A stretch of 64,000 bases of DNA from Portulaca oleracea (Eukaryota > Streptophyta > Magnoliopsida > Caryophyllales > Portulacaceae), in the NCBI GenBank assembly GCA_029582165.1, contig CM055870.1, forward strand, positions 46,890,513 to 46,954,512. Reading direction: 5' to 3'. Position 1 is the first letter of the stretch. Every line of letters begins with the position of its first letter. The translations under genes and the position numbers were made by a program. This document shows positions 1 to 10,838 of the stretch, one piece after another. Below the pieces are notes generated by a model. The model was given only the letters and a program-made list of their open reading frames with translations. It did not search any database and was not told the DNA's origin.

Positions 1-321
1 TATATAAAATTCAATGTAAATTTGTCAACATTATTTTAAAATTCATCGATATTTTTTACTTAAACTCCTGACCTACATGTATTTTGATTGTTGTAGCTAG
101 AATCTTGATTGTTATTGTATGTTTTTTTACTTAAACTCTTGACTTACATGTATTTTTAATTTTATATATTTTTATTTGAACAACTTTTCGTATTTTTAAT
201 TTAATTATATAATTTATGTTGTGGTCGTTTTAATTTATATGTACAATAATAATTTAGTTTTTGTTGTTAAAAATAATATTTATTTTATCATACACCGTGC
301 ATCGCACGGGTTTAAGATTAG
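1..321 (+). mobile_element. Helitron, 3'-terminal fragment
   Basis: Non-autonomous Helitron tail that starts before the window. The end carries the diagnostic subterminal palindrome CCGTGC-atc-GCACGG (about 295-309), then a short spacer and TTAG|T (318-322), a one-base variant of the Helitron CTRR end. The sequence is paralogous to 1706-2026. No Rep/helicase is encoded. Confidence 0.7.
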
Positions 322-331
322 TAATAATAAC

Positions 332-381
<50 letters not shown>

Positions 382-408
382 TAATAATAATAATAATAAT
401 AATATTTA
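322..408. repeat. (TAA)n microsatellite between two Helitron ends
   Basis: Nearly pure TAA/AAT trinucleotide array that starts immediately after one Helitron 3' end and stops at the TC of the next Helitron 5' end. Asn-rich reading frames here are translations of the repeat, not genes. Confidence 0.9.
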
Positions 409-1024
409 TCTATATATTATAATAGAAGTCATTGTGGGTCATATGAAATAAAGCGACGAGAGTGACTATAGGGTAATTGGCTAATCACAACGCAGAAAAT
501 TATATTTTTTTTCTATTTTCAATTTTTTATTTTAATTCGGATTTTATTTTAAAATTTAAAAAACCAGAAAGTATCACTAATCCTTGACTGCTTTGGACGC
601 TGACCACATTTACAACTGTTCCATAACTATTTTGGATTTTATTTCAATGCAGCAACGGGAATCACAACATACAAAGTTATATTTCTTTTTCTATTTTCAA
701 TTTTTTTTATTTTCAATCTAGATTTTATTTTAGAATCTATATAATATTAATAGTAAAGTTTGTGGTTCCCACAAAATGGAGAAAGGATATTGATTGTAGG
801 CATTCTAACAAATCAAAAACCAGATAAATACTAAATTAAATTATTTTGGTGCAAATAACAATAATTATTTTGGTGTTGCCTATAATAATAATAATAATAA
901 TAATATTAATAATAATATTAATAATAAAGTTTGTGGGTCTCGCTGAATGGAGAAAGGAGATTAAGTTTTTAACCAGTAAGAAACCAGATAAATACTAAAT
1001 TAAATTATTTTGGTGCAAATAACA

Positions 1025-1060
<36 letters not shown>

Positions 1061-1512
1061 TCAGTAATTATTTTCATTCGAATAATTTATTATATTGTTA
1101 TGTACATGTACAATTTTTTTCATTCAAACAACTTATTATGTATTTTCACTCGGATAGCATACTATTATGGAACACAATAGTACTCTTTTCCATAGAATAG
1201 TATATATAAGTTGTGATTTTTTTTTAAATTTTCCATAGGTTAGGCTATGAGGCAAAGTGATATTTATTGTTTCTTTTAATATTAATATGTAAATGTTTGT
1301 TTTAATACTGGTATGTACATGTATATTAAATCTATAATGTCATTTTATGGTTTCCTTTTAAATTGGTATTGTACATTCATATTTTTTATTAAATTATTAT
1401 TTATTAATTTTTTCCTTATAATTAGAATGTATATTTATATGTATGTATTTGCTTTTTTAATTATTAGACACATTTTTTAATATAGCCGTGCACCGCACGA
1501 GCTTAAGACTAG
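409..1512 (+). mobile_element. Non-autonomous Helitron, near full length
   Basis: Starts with TC (TCTATATATTATAATAG) directly after an A and ends with hairpin GCCGTGC..GCACGA (1485-1500) and CTAG (1509-1512) followed by T, matching insertion between A and T without target duplication. It aligns by eye over most of its length with 9285-10349, which has the same two ends, so both are copies of one ~1.1-kb family. No coding capacity; internal AT-rich blocks include further (TAA)n runs. Confidence 0.75.
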
Positions 1513-1705
1513 TAATTATAATAATAATAATTATGAGGTACATCATGTAATACCTACTTGGTATGACATATGACTCCTAATTATACAAAGAGCAATCCGC
1601 CAACATCTACCGATTAGAGCATTGATTGTTATATGGTACACCATGTAATACCTACTTATGTCTACCAAAGTGTTAAAGTTTTCTTAATAAATTCATCAAT
1701 AATTA
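1513..1705. other. AT-rich inter-Helitron sequence
   Basis: Contains a partly repeated segment (ATGGTACACCATGTAATACC-like at about 1540 and 1635). No gene seen. Confidence 0.4.
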
Positions 1706-2026
1706 TTAAAAATTCAATGTAAATTTGTCAATATTATTTTAAAATTCATTGATATTTTTTACTTAAACTCTTGACCTACATGTATTTGGATTGGTGTAGC
1801 TAGAATCTTGATTGTTGTTGTACGTTTTTTTACTTAAACTCTTGACTTACATGTATTTTTAATTATATATATTTTTATTTGAACAATTTTTTGTATCTTT
1901 AATTTAATTTTATAATTTATATCGTGGTCGTTTTAATTTATATGTACAACAATAATTTAGGTTCTTTTTTGTTAAAAATAATATTTATTTTATCATGCAC
2001 CGTGCATCACACGGGTTTAAGACTAG
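1706..2026 (+). mobile_element. Helitron, 3'-terminal fragment
   Basis: Paralogue of 1-321 with the same order of blocks. Ends in hairpin CCGTGC..(A/G)CACGG (1999-2014) and CTAG (2023-2026) followed by T and AATAAT. Confidence 0.7.
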
Positions 2027-2035
2027 TAATAATAA

Positions 2036-2332
2036 TCTATATCTATTAATATACCAAAGCTAAATATTTGAATTTTAAAATATTGGGCAGATAGAAAGTT
2101 TAAGTGCATCATTAGATTCATTGTGGTCAACATTAGTTAGCATTTTAGGAAACTTTTTATTTCACCAGACACCAGTGCATGTTTTGTTTGAACAATTTAT
2201 TGTGATGTTTTTCATTTAATAAATTCATCAATATTTCGTACTGTTTACTATCTATCGGCGTTTAGTTATTCATGATTTTTTGTCCTTTAAAACAACTATT
2301 TTGTTACATTTCGTGCATCGCACGGGTTTAGG

Positions 2333-2335
<3 letters not shown>
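2036..2335 (+). mobile_element. Short (~300 bp) Helitron-like element
   Basis: Begins TCTATATCTATTAATATACC after a (TAA) run and ends with hairpin TCGTGC..GCACGGG and GGATTA before another (TAA) run. The 5' end differs from the 409 family, so this is a separate subfamily. The CTRR end is degenerate (ATTA). Confidence 0.5.
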
Positions 2336-2369
<34 letters not shown>

Positions 2370-2576
2370 TTAATATTAATGGAGAAAGGATATCAATTGT
2401 AGGGACTACGACCAATCCAAAAGTAGATAAATGTTGAATTAAATTATTTTGGTGCAACTATTTGTATTTATAATTATTTTATCTTTCTAAAGTATATTTA
2501 AAGTTACTATCAAATTTTTGATTTCTTAAAATAACTATTTTAATATACTCCGTGCATCGCACGGGTTGAGGCCTAG
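2336..2576 (+). mobile_element. Helitron, 3'-terminal fragment
   Basis: (TAA)n start, then Helitron-family internal sequence (GGAGAAAGGATATCAATTG) and a clean 3' end: CCGTGC..GCACGGG (2550-2565) and CTAG|T (2573-2577). Confidence 0.65.
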
Positions 2577-2877
2577 TTTATTATAATGTAAGGCAATCTC
2601 TACTTAATATAAAAAATTTAATGTACATTATTACCCTAAACATATATTGCAAAACTATTTTGGCAAAAAAAAAATAAAAGAAAAAAATTAAAAAAAAGTT
2701 AAGTCGGTTATGTCTAAAACTTTCCCGCTCATGAAATTGAACAAAACCTGTCAGTTCACTTAATAATATAAAAAAGAGCGCGGTGAACCTCATAAATCAT
2801 ATCAAATCAGTAAATCACATCACATCATTTTCATCATATCAATTTTCTCTCTCATCGATCTCGCATGTCATTTTTTT

Positions 2878-3105
2878 ATGGCGGACAATGAGGCTGTGCC
2901 TGAAAGAGTTAAATGCAATTTCTGTGACCGGACATTTATCAACGATGATGCACGAGGGAGCACGCCGATTGCGTCCACGTACCTCCATATCAAGCATCGA
3001 TGTGAGGACTGCACAGATCGATTTGAGACGGAGGCTATACTCAACGAGCATGTATGTTCCATCAGAGGTGGAGGTGGAGGTGGTCGCGGTCGTCGTCGCC
3101 GGTGA
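2878..3105 (+). CDS. Possible small zinc-finger protein (75 aa), unconfirmed
   Basis: Short ORF starting MADNEAVPERVKC. It contains two Cys2-His/Cys-like units: CNFC...HIKH (residues ~13-40, with a BED-finger-like spacing and GSTP before the His pair) and CEDC...HVC (residues ~42-60). It ends in a Gly then Arg run. A TATAAAAA-like element lies about 105 bp upstream (2766-2774). The stop is followed by a possible donor (GTGAAG or GTAATG) and more sequence, so the real gene could be spliced. The Gly/Arg tail is low complexity. It could be a host zinc-finger exon, a fragment of a hAT transposase BED finger, or chance. Confidence 0.3.
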   Translation: MADNEAVPERVKCNFCDRTFINDDARGSTPIASTYLHIKHRCEDCTDRFETEAILNEHVCSIRGGGGGGRGRRRR

Positions 3106-4198
3106 AGGTAATGCACTTCTTAATTTTAGTCTGCAATGGAAGAGAGAGACTCAAATAGTCTGAAAAAATTTGATTTTACTTCTGTTCATTCTTTCTATTG
3201 ATTTTATTTATGTTCATTCTTTCATGAAGTTGGTGGAAAGGGAAACAACAATACACATGATGTACATGTTGAAGAAAGTAACAAGCTAGAAGGGCAGATG
3301 AAACAAACAATTTTTGAAGTTGTATTTTGTCTGCAAGCATTTTGTGGCAGAGACCTTATTTTTTTTTTTTTTATTTTCAGTACGTACACCATGTATACCG
3401 ATCGGTAAACTGTAGATTGCCACTTAGACTAACAATTACGTACACAGTAGTGACAACACACTGTAGATTGTCAGAAATTTTTTGATAGTATTCGAAAGTT
3501 CTAAGTGCACAAAAGAGTGGTGCACTGATATTCATAATAATATTTAATAATATTTGAAATACTAAACAATATTTAATATATTAAGTTAGAAAATAAATAA
3601 CTTAATCAAATTTTTTTGATGTAAGACACATATGTTGATTTTGTAAAAGAGCCGATATGTAAAATGAGTATATATACTCTTGTTGGTAATCCAATCAGAG
3701 TTATATGTATTGTGATGTGATATGTGTGAAAAAAGAGGTCTTTGAGAAGTAGGGATGACAATAGGTCTTGGACTCTGTCCAGATCTATTTTTAAGGGTTG
3801 AGAACCGTTCACGTCCGACATCCTGGTTCAAAGGGTCGATTTAGACTACTTAAGGGTTTTCCAATCCATTGTCTCAACATCATACTAGAGGTAGCTACTT
3901 GGTCCGGTCTTCTCATAGGGTGCTAAACAATACGAAATTGTAATTCTATTTCACCAAGTAATTTCTTATGTCATCAACTTATTTCATGAATTTTCATCAC
4001 ATACTGAAAGGTCACATATATACCAGTATCACAAAACAAAACTTCTATGCACACCAATGTAATCATATGTACAACTTTCCCCATCGGGGCAAATACCCAA
4101 AAGAAACAATATACCAATATACAGGTTATATAACAGTTCAACAAAAATACAAACGTAACAGCTATACACTCCTACTCAATACATCGTGGCCATCCCAC
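3106..4198. other. No recognisable gene
   Basis: AT-rich sequence with a possible second exon of the preceding ORF near 3228-3330 (after a pyrimidine tract and AG). No domain, RNA gene or repeat structure that I can support. Confidence 0.5.
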
Positions 4199-4861
4199 TC
4201 AGATGATCCTCCTGCATCGAGGGTTCTTCCTCGCTGAAACTGGAGTCCACTCGGGATCACTCGTCTCATTCCCCGAGCCCTCCTCGGGGTCTTCTCCTGT
4301 CCCCCAGTCCACCTCATCCTCCTCCTCGGGCAGGATCTCATGCTCGGGCTCGACGACGGGTGCAGCCGTGACCCTAGAGGTTACCCCGGGCTCGGAACCC
4401 TGGGCGCCGTCCTCTGTGGAATCCTCCTCCGGATCTTCTTCAGGGTCATCCTCATAATCCTCAGCTGGTGCAGGAGCTGGGTTCACTTGAACCCTCTCTA
4501 CTCGGCGCATCCCAATCCGGGCGATCCTAGAAAAGACCCCTGGGATTCGATGCTCCGGCTCTACCCGGTACCTCTGACACCAACAGCACGGGTGTGGGTA
4601 CCCCTCCTCCGGAAGCAGGGGTGGCAGCAACGATGGCACAGTATGGCCCCACCAGGGATCGTCTCGTAAGGTGAGTAGAAAAGCGTTGGCCTGAGCTTCC
4701 TCGTTGCCACGCAAGCAAGAGTTCGGGACATCCTTGGTGTATCGGTCGATCTCATCGTAGAAATTCAACATGTGGGTTCCCAAGTACCCACCAGGAGGAA
4801 TGGGCGTGTAGCGGTGAAAGCACGGCGTGGGGTGCTGGTGATAGTGTGTGCGTTGTGCCAT
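4199..4861 (-). CDS. Acidic 220-aa protein of an LTR element, unknown function
   Basis: Uninterrupted ORF about 170 bp downstream of a primer binding site (5032-5043) and its LTR, so it sits where gag normally begins. The N-terminal half (residues ~1-120) is rich in His, Pro, Trp and Cys and contains the cluster PCCWCQRYR (residues ~90-98). The C-terminal half (~125-210) is strongly acidic with repeated D/E-P-E-E, then a basic end (RKNPRCRR). No CCHC knuckle, protease or reverse transcriptase is seen. It may be a divergent gag start or an accessory protein of a non-autonomous long-LTR element. Downstream sequence (left of 4199) shows no pol, so the element is truncated or never had pol. Confidence 0.55.
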   Translation of the reverse strand: MAQRTHYHQHPTPCFHRYTPIPPGGYLGTHMLNFYDEIDRYTKDVPNSCLRGNEEAQANAFLLTLRDDPWWGHTVPSLLPPLLPEEGYPHPCCWCQRYRVEPEHRIPGVFSRIARIGMRRVERVQVNPAPAPAEDYEDDPEEDPEEDSTEDGAQGSEPGVTSRVTAAPVVEPEHEILPEEEDEVDWGTGEDPEEGSGNETSDPEWTPVSARKNPRCRRII

Positions 4862-5031
4862 CCTACAAGGTCAGAACGCATTACACATAAAATACTGATG
4901 GTATAATAAAAAATATTTAGGGAAAGCATGAAACCATTTTCCCCCATCCTACGCTCATCACTCCGAACTTAGCTTCCTAGGGTCCATCTAAACCTGAAGG
5001 ACTCTGAGGAGCTACTAGGTCGTAACCCAGA

Positions 5032-5043
5032 GCTCTGATACCA
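5032..5043 (-). promoter_or_regulatory. Primer binding site (initiator-Met type)
   Basis: Reverse complement reads TGGTATCAGAGC, three bases after the LTR terminal CA (plus-strand TG at 5047). This fixes the element orientation as minus. Confidence 0.85.
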
Positions 5044-5516
5044 TTCTGTAACGCTCCGGAAATTCAATTATAAAAAGTCACAGTCAAACTAACGTTAATA
5101 AACAAAACTTAGCGGAAGACTTCAAATTTAGTTTGGGCGTCACTGCCGTATCCCCGAAGGAATACAAGGCGAGAAAGGAAAACACAACTGTCTGCTAACG
5201 GTAACTACTAACAATTCAAAACAAAACTTTAAGATTTCATATAAAAAGATTCAAGGACTTCTAGACTCGTCGTCCTCACTTCTAATTCCCGTCCCCAGCA
5301 TTTAGATCTTCACCTGAAAACAAAACATTTAAAAAATGAGGGGGAAATCTCAATAATGTCTACCCCTAACGTTTAAAACAGTTTAAGTTCATTTCAATTC
5401 ATTTTGGGGAGAGGGATCGAATCAAACGTTTTACAAACCTTTAATCCCATACTGTTTCCTCAACCCATCCAATCCATATTTTAATTTGTGGGCGTGATAC
5501 CAAATCCCTTAAAGTA

Positions 5517-5660
5517 ACATCGCCTACCAAAGGCATCAAGAACATCGCCTACCAAAGGCATAAATAATATCGCCCACCAAAGGCATCAAAACATCGCCTA
5601 CCAAAGGCATCAAGAACATCGCCCACCAAAGGCATAAATAATATCGCCTACCAAAGGCAT
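5517..5660 (-). repeat. Minisatellite, ~25-bp unit, about 6 copies
   Basis: Units of the form ATCGCCTACCAAAGGCATCA repeat with alternating spacers (AAGAAC or AAATAAT). Each unit contains an inverted GCC...GGC pair and could fold. It lies in the R/U5 side of the LTR, so would be present in the RNA. Confidence 0.85.
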
Positions 5661-7589
5661 CAAAATACTATCCTATATCAGGGAAGGAAGCCCTGATCTC
5701 CTGGTCCATAACCCTGCAGATTGTTACACCTGCACAACAGGTTATCCCCCGAAACCCGCTTAACGTTTCCACTTGAATTATTTATACAATTTTCAAACTC
5801 AACTCACGACTCTCAAGTCAAACCATCCCAAGTTATCAAAACCATTAACAAAACTTCGAATAAAAGACCATCCAATTTCTCAACTCAAATAAACCAAGAT
5901 CACAATCGAATCAAAAAGATTATCAAAACAGATGGTCGTATTTCCACAAAAGTCCCCTTTCGGGATGCAATTCTCAAAATAGATTATAAAACATCAAAAC
6001 ACATTTAAAGAGCATCCCGATGGGGATTAGAGCATAGACAATTACCTGAATAACGTCACAGTACAGCAATAAGGAGAACACACTTGAGCTCACTATCGTC
6101 ACGCACTAACTCGGGCCTAGAATAAGAATAATTATCTAATCAAAACGCGTTCTAACGAAGTTAGTATTAACTATCAACTACCTAACCCATCCCCTAGGAA
6201 CACTTAGGTTCCTATCATTTATGATTTACACTTAACACACTCAAGGAATTATATAACAAGTTCACACATAAAATTTACTCAACAATTTTCATAAATAAAA
6301 GCAAGCAGCGGACAGATTGTAACGTTCACATAAAACGGGTCACAACTCGACTTTCCGACATCCCATGGGTCTGGTTCTGGACTTTTCGGAAACCTCGGAA
6401 TGTCTACTAAATCTTCTATGCTGATGACCAAGCCCATATCAGTCCCGAAGGACTCTGAAAACACCCATCTTCCCAATTGGTCTAGATCTGACAGGTTCTG
6501 GTAAAAAGATTATAACTCGGGTTATACAAATCAAACGTTCGATCCGTAAAATTCCTATGGTTCCTAACATCTAAGGGAACCTCCCGTTAAAAGGGTTCTG
6601 TCAAAGAGAAACTATACTAATCGTGGAAACCCGATCTTTAGACACTAACAAAACTGTCCTGTTACCGGTTCTTAATACATTTGTAATTTCGGTTCTAACT
6701 TTTACCAATTGATCTCCGGGTTCTAATTTGGGCTCAAAACAGTAACTAGGGTCTAAGGTATAAAGTCCAACTTAACTTAGGTCCAACAATTAAACTTTTA
6801 ACATTAACCCAATTTAGAAAACATGGAAACACTTTGCTAATTTTAATCAATCCTAAAAACAAACAAGAAATATAACACTTTAAACATGAATTATTTACAA
6901 GGTTATAACAATAAAGCAAGAATTTCAAAGAACAATAAAAAGGTGGTTAAACATGTGGTTTCTTTAATCAAGATTCAAGGAGGTCTTTAGGAAATATAAC
7001 ACAAGGTATAATATGACAAGTAACTACAAATCAAGAAAAACCCAACAACCAATTCTTTTACTAACTAAAACAAGAATTCAAAAATCAAGAAAGACTTAAA
7101 GAACATGTAATATTTAACAAGAAACCTAATTAATTTTCAAGAATCAAGATTTAACAAGAAACGAATTACTAACAAAGATTGAATCTAAATTAAACAACCT
7201 AATTTGTTAATCAAGAATTTAACCTAGATGTTACACTTTCCAATTTCGTGCATATAATAATATAGTGATCTAACCTAATATGATTTATAAGGAATATAAA
7301 GAACTATAAAGAAACACCTTTAAACCTAATAACCAACTATTACAACTTAATCTAATTACAATTTACAACATAAAATTACATATAACAAATAAAAAAATTA
7401 CACATAACAATTAACAATTTACACATAATTACAACCAAGAAATATTTACAAATAATTTTCCTAATTACAAAACTAATCATAAATAAAAAATACAATTCAA
7501 TAATTAATAAAACAATTGTATTTTGAAATTAAAAAGCAGAAAAGAAAAAAGGAAAAAGAAAAGGAAAATATCAAGAATATTAGAATCAG

Positions 7590-7627
7590 TTAGGGTTTAG
7601 GGTTAGGATTTACGTTTAGGGTTAGGG
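7590..7627 (-). promoter_or_regulatory. Telobox-like repeats (AAACCCTAA) in LTR
   Basis: Five interstitial TTTAGGG/TTAGGG units on the plus strand, so AAACCCTAA on the strand of the element. Such teloboxes are known leader/promoter elements of plant translation genes; the role here is inferred. Confidence 0.6.
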
Positions 7628-8046
7628 CACGGGTTTTCCGGCGACTGGGCGGTGCCGACGGCGGCACGAGGGGCGGCGGCAGCAGGGTAGCCGTGGGTGG
7701 TGTTGGTGGCGCGGTTCGAATCTCGACAGAAGGGTTCCCACGACAACAACAGCAGCAAACTTCAAGTTTCCTCCTGTCGGGCTACTGAGCGATGATTTCC
7801 GGCGATGCGGCGGTTTCCCAGAGGCGGCGGCGAGGAGGTGGTCGACGTTGGTGGTGGTTGCCTGGGCCGAGTGCGAAGCAGAGGCAGGGGGAAAGAGAGA
7901 AAAAGAGAGAAAAAAGGGAGATCGAGAGAGAGAGGAGGGGCGGTGGTTGCGGTGGATGGCGGTGGCTGCGGCGGTGGTCGTCTGGTGGGGGTGGTTGCTG
8001 GGCGCGGCAGAGAGGAGGGGGAGAGAGATGGGAGAGGGGGAAGACT

Positions 8047-8088
8047 AGGGTTAGGGTTTAGGGTTTGAGGGAGAGAGAGGTTTTTATA
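8047..8088 (-). promoter_or_regulatory. LTR core promoter: TATA box, CT tract, telobox
   Basis: Read on the minus strand: TATAAAAA (8088-8081), a CTCTCTCTCCCTC tract, then AAACCCTAAACCCTAACC (to 8047). The spacing fits transcription starting about 25-35 bp after the TATA box and running toward the PBS, leaving roughly 3 kb of R-U5 leader. Confidence 0.65.
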
Positions 8089-8484
8089 CTATCTAACAAT
8101 TTAGGCCCAACCAATCTACTTTTAATCCTAACCCAACCCAACACTAACAATTAAAATCTGATTTTTTTCTAAAAACAACTAATAATACTAATAATAGTAA
8201 TAATAATAATAATACTAATAATAATATAATCACATAGCAAATAATATCCACGTAATTAATCACATAACTCAATAATATTAATAGTAATACTAATAATAAA
8301 AAGAGTAAAACTAATAATACTAAACCCATGAAATTTACCGATATACCCTTGTTAGTCTCTCACGATCCTACGAGCTCAAGTGTTAGCAAAATAAAACACA
8401 AACGAATAATAATAAATAACGAAGTCAAACCTAATTTACTAACGACGTCACAGTCAACATCTTTGGATTTTTCGGGGTTTTACA

Positions 8485-8763
8485 ACTGTTTTTTATAGGA
8501 AAAAAATTCTTTTTAGGCTAAATACGGGTTGTGTGTATTTTGGTTTCAGTTAAATTTCAGTCTAAAAATATGACCCAGGTGTATTTCGCTCGGGCGTATT
8601 TTAAATTTAGGTAAGTATGGGTCAAATATTCTTTGGCACTAAAAATTTCTTTAACATACGTATGTTTATATAGAAACTAAACTTTTGTACATCGTATTTG
8701 AAAAATAAATATAATACCGTATATAAATTACATAATATTGTATTATTATTTGTAATTTTCATA
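8485..8763. other. Short unassigned sequence
   Basis: AT-rich spacer between the long LTR and the second Helitron cluster. No gene or repeat structure seen. Confidence 0.5.
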
Positions 8764-9254
8764 TCTATATATTATAATAGAAATCTTTGTGGGGCCCACT
8801 GAATAATGAAAGGAGGTTAATTGTACGGATTATGACCGATCAGAAAGCAGATAAATACTAAATTAATTATTTTGATACAAATATCAGTAATTATTTTGGT
8901 TTATCTATAATATATAATAATAATAATAGTAATAATAATAATTTAATAATTTAATAATAATAATAATAATAATCTATATATTCTAATAGAAATCTTTGTT
9001 ATTGTGATGTTTTCCATTTAATAGTTTCAACGATTAATTATTCAATAGAAATCTTTGTTATTGTGATGTTTTCCATTTAATAGTTCGACGATTAATTATT
9101 CATGATTTTCCCCTCTTTAATATTAATAGTAAAGTTTGTGGGTCCCGTTGAATGGAGAAAGGAGATTAATTGTTGGGATTTCGACCAATCAAAAAGTAAA
9201 TAATTGATGAATTAAATTATTTTGGTGCAATTATCTGTAGTCATAATTATTTTG

Positions 9255-9284
<30 letters not shown>
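8764..9284 (+). mobile_element. Helitron 5' ends (two truncated, nested)
   Basis: Helitron 5' starts at 8764 (TCTATATATTATAATAG) and 8973 (TCTATATATTCTAATAG), each after an AT-rich/(TAA)n stretch. The segment AGAAATCTTTGTTATTGTGA is duplicated at about 8989 and 9048. Neither copy reaches a 3' hairpin before the next element begins. Confidence 0.6.
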
Positions 9285-9285
<1 letters not shown>

Positions 9286-9519
9286 CTATAAATTATAATG
9301 GAAATCATTGTGAGTCCCACAAAATAGAGCCACGGAAGTGACTGTGGGGGAATTGGTCAATCGCAACGTAGAAAATTATTTTTTTTTCTATTTTCTATTT
9401 TTTTGTTTTTAATTCGGATTTTATTTTAAAATTAAAAAAACCAGAAATTATCACTAATTGCTTTGGACTCTGAATTAAATTACTTTGGTTCAAATAACAA
9501 TAATAATTTTGGTGTTACC

Positions 9520-9561
<42 letters not shown>

Positions 9562-9571
9562 CTATATAATC

Positions 9572-9618
<47 letters not shown>

Positions 9619-9762
9619 CTATATAATATTAATAACAAAGTTTGTGGGTTTTGCAGAATGGAGAAAGGAGATTGATTGTAGGCATTTTAACCAATCAGAA
9701 ACCAGATAAATACTAAATTAAATTATTTTGATGCAAATAACAGTAATTATTATGGTGTTGCC

Positions 9763-9851
<89 letters not shown>

Positions 9852-10349
9852 TAATAATAATAATAATAATAATAACAATAATAATAATAATATTTGTAAT
9901 TATTTTCATTCGAATAATTTATTATATTGGTATGTACATGTATAATTTTTTCATTCAAACAACTTATTATGTATTTTATGTATTTTCATTCGGATAGCTT
10001 TCTATTATGGAACACAATAGTACTCTCTTCCATTTAATAGTATCATATAAGTTATGATTTTTTTTTATTTTCCGTAGGTTAGGCTATTAGGCAAAGTGAT
10101 ATTTATTGTTTGTTTTAATATTAATATGTAAATATTTGTTTTAATACTGGTATGTACATGTATATTGAATTTATAATGTCATTTTATGGTTTCCTTTTAA
10201 ATTGGTATGTACATTCATGTTTGTAATTAAATTATTATTTATGTATTTTTTCCTTATAATTAGAATGTATATTTATATGTATGTATTTGCTTTTTTAATT
10301 ATTAGACACATTTTTAAATATACCCGTGCATCGTACGGCTTAAGACTAG
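9285..10349 (+). mobile_element. Non-autonomous Helitron, near full length
   Basis: 5' TCTATAAATTATAATGG follows a (TAA) run. The 3' end is hairpin CCCGTGC..GTACGG (10323-10338) and CTAG (10346-10349) followed by T. Same family and block order as 409-1512. Internal (TAA)n tracts have expanded differently (9520-9560, 9570-9617, 9763-9892). The 3' end abuts LINE sequence directly. Confidence 0.75.
9763..9892. repeat. (TAA)n microsatellite inside Helitron
   Basis: About 40 trinucleotide units with a few TAACAATAA interruptions. Poly-Ile/Tyr/Asn frames over it are not genes. Confidence 0.9.
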
Positions 10350-10350
10350 T

Positions 10351-10838
10351 TTTAATAATGAAAGTCTTTTATTGGAATAATCATAAAATAAAAAATGATT
10401 GTAAAATTGCAGAAATAAGCTTTATATTTTCCAACTTAAGACCTGACATTGTTTTCTTAAGTGAAACAACAGTCAATGAGTAGATTGCAATTAAGATTAT
10501 CAAAAGGTTAAGATTAGATAAAGTCGAATTGAGTTCGTGTAATAATCATTTGAGAACCTTATGGACTTTATGGAACGTTTCTAATGTAGAAGTCCATCTC
10601 TTCCAAAAAAAACTCAAATAGCGATTCACTTGTATGTCAAAGAAAAAAAAAAAGTACAGTTAATGTATCTGTTTTATCAAAAATTTATGCGCTTGCTCAA
10701 TTACAAGAAAAAGAGTCCTTCTGGAATAGCCTTAAATTGCTAAATCATCTACTTCATCTACCTTGGTGTATTATAGGGGATTGTACTGATATACTCTCTC
10801 TTACCTATTTGGAGAATGTCGCGGATAGGAGTTGGCCA
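10351..10838 (+). pseudogene. LINE (L1-type) ORF2 5' fragment: endonuclease domain, copy 1
   Basis: Starts at the ORF2 start region. Recognisable endonuclease motifs of L1-type ORF2 include RPDIVFLSET (substrate/metal-binding region) and PWCIIGD (the GDFN-type active-site motif, here GDCTD). Stops and frameshifts break it. It is a paralogue of 12028-12755 and keeps the uninterrupted sequence where the second copy carries the Cassandra LTR. Homology ends near 10800-10838. Confidence 0.7.

Larger units (their letters stand above)
5047..8484 (-). mobile_element. Long (3.4 kb) LTR of a minus-strand retroelement
   Basis: On the minus strand it begins TGTAAAACCCCG and ends GGAGCGTTACA, giving TGTAA...TTACA terminal inverted repeats, followed by the PBS. 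It contains a TATA box (8081-8088), telomere-like boxes, a G-rich leader and a minisatellite. The matching 3' LTR is not in the window, so the element is partial. Length and ends resemble long-LTR chromoviruses (Tekay/Del type) but I cannot place it without pol. Confidence 0.65.

Noticed and set aside
221..451. Asn-rich ORF
   Set aside because: It is a translation of a (TAA)n microsatellite; the same holds for the Asn/Ile/Tyr frames at 9463-9997.
7792..8068. Gly/Arg/Trp-rich ORFs on plus strand
   Set aside because: They lie in the G-rich leader of a minus-strand LTR, in three overlapping frames, with no domain; composition artefact.
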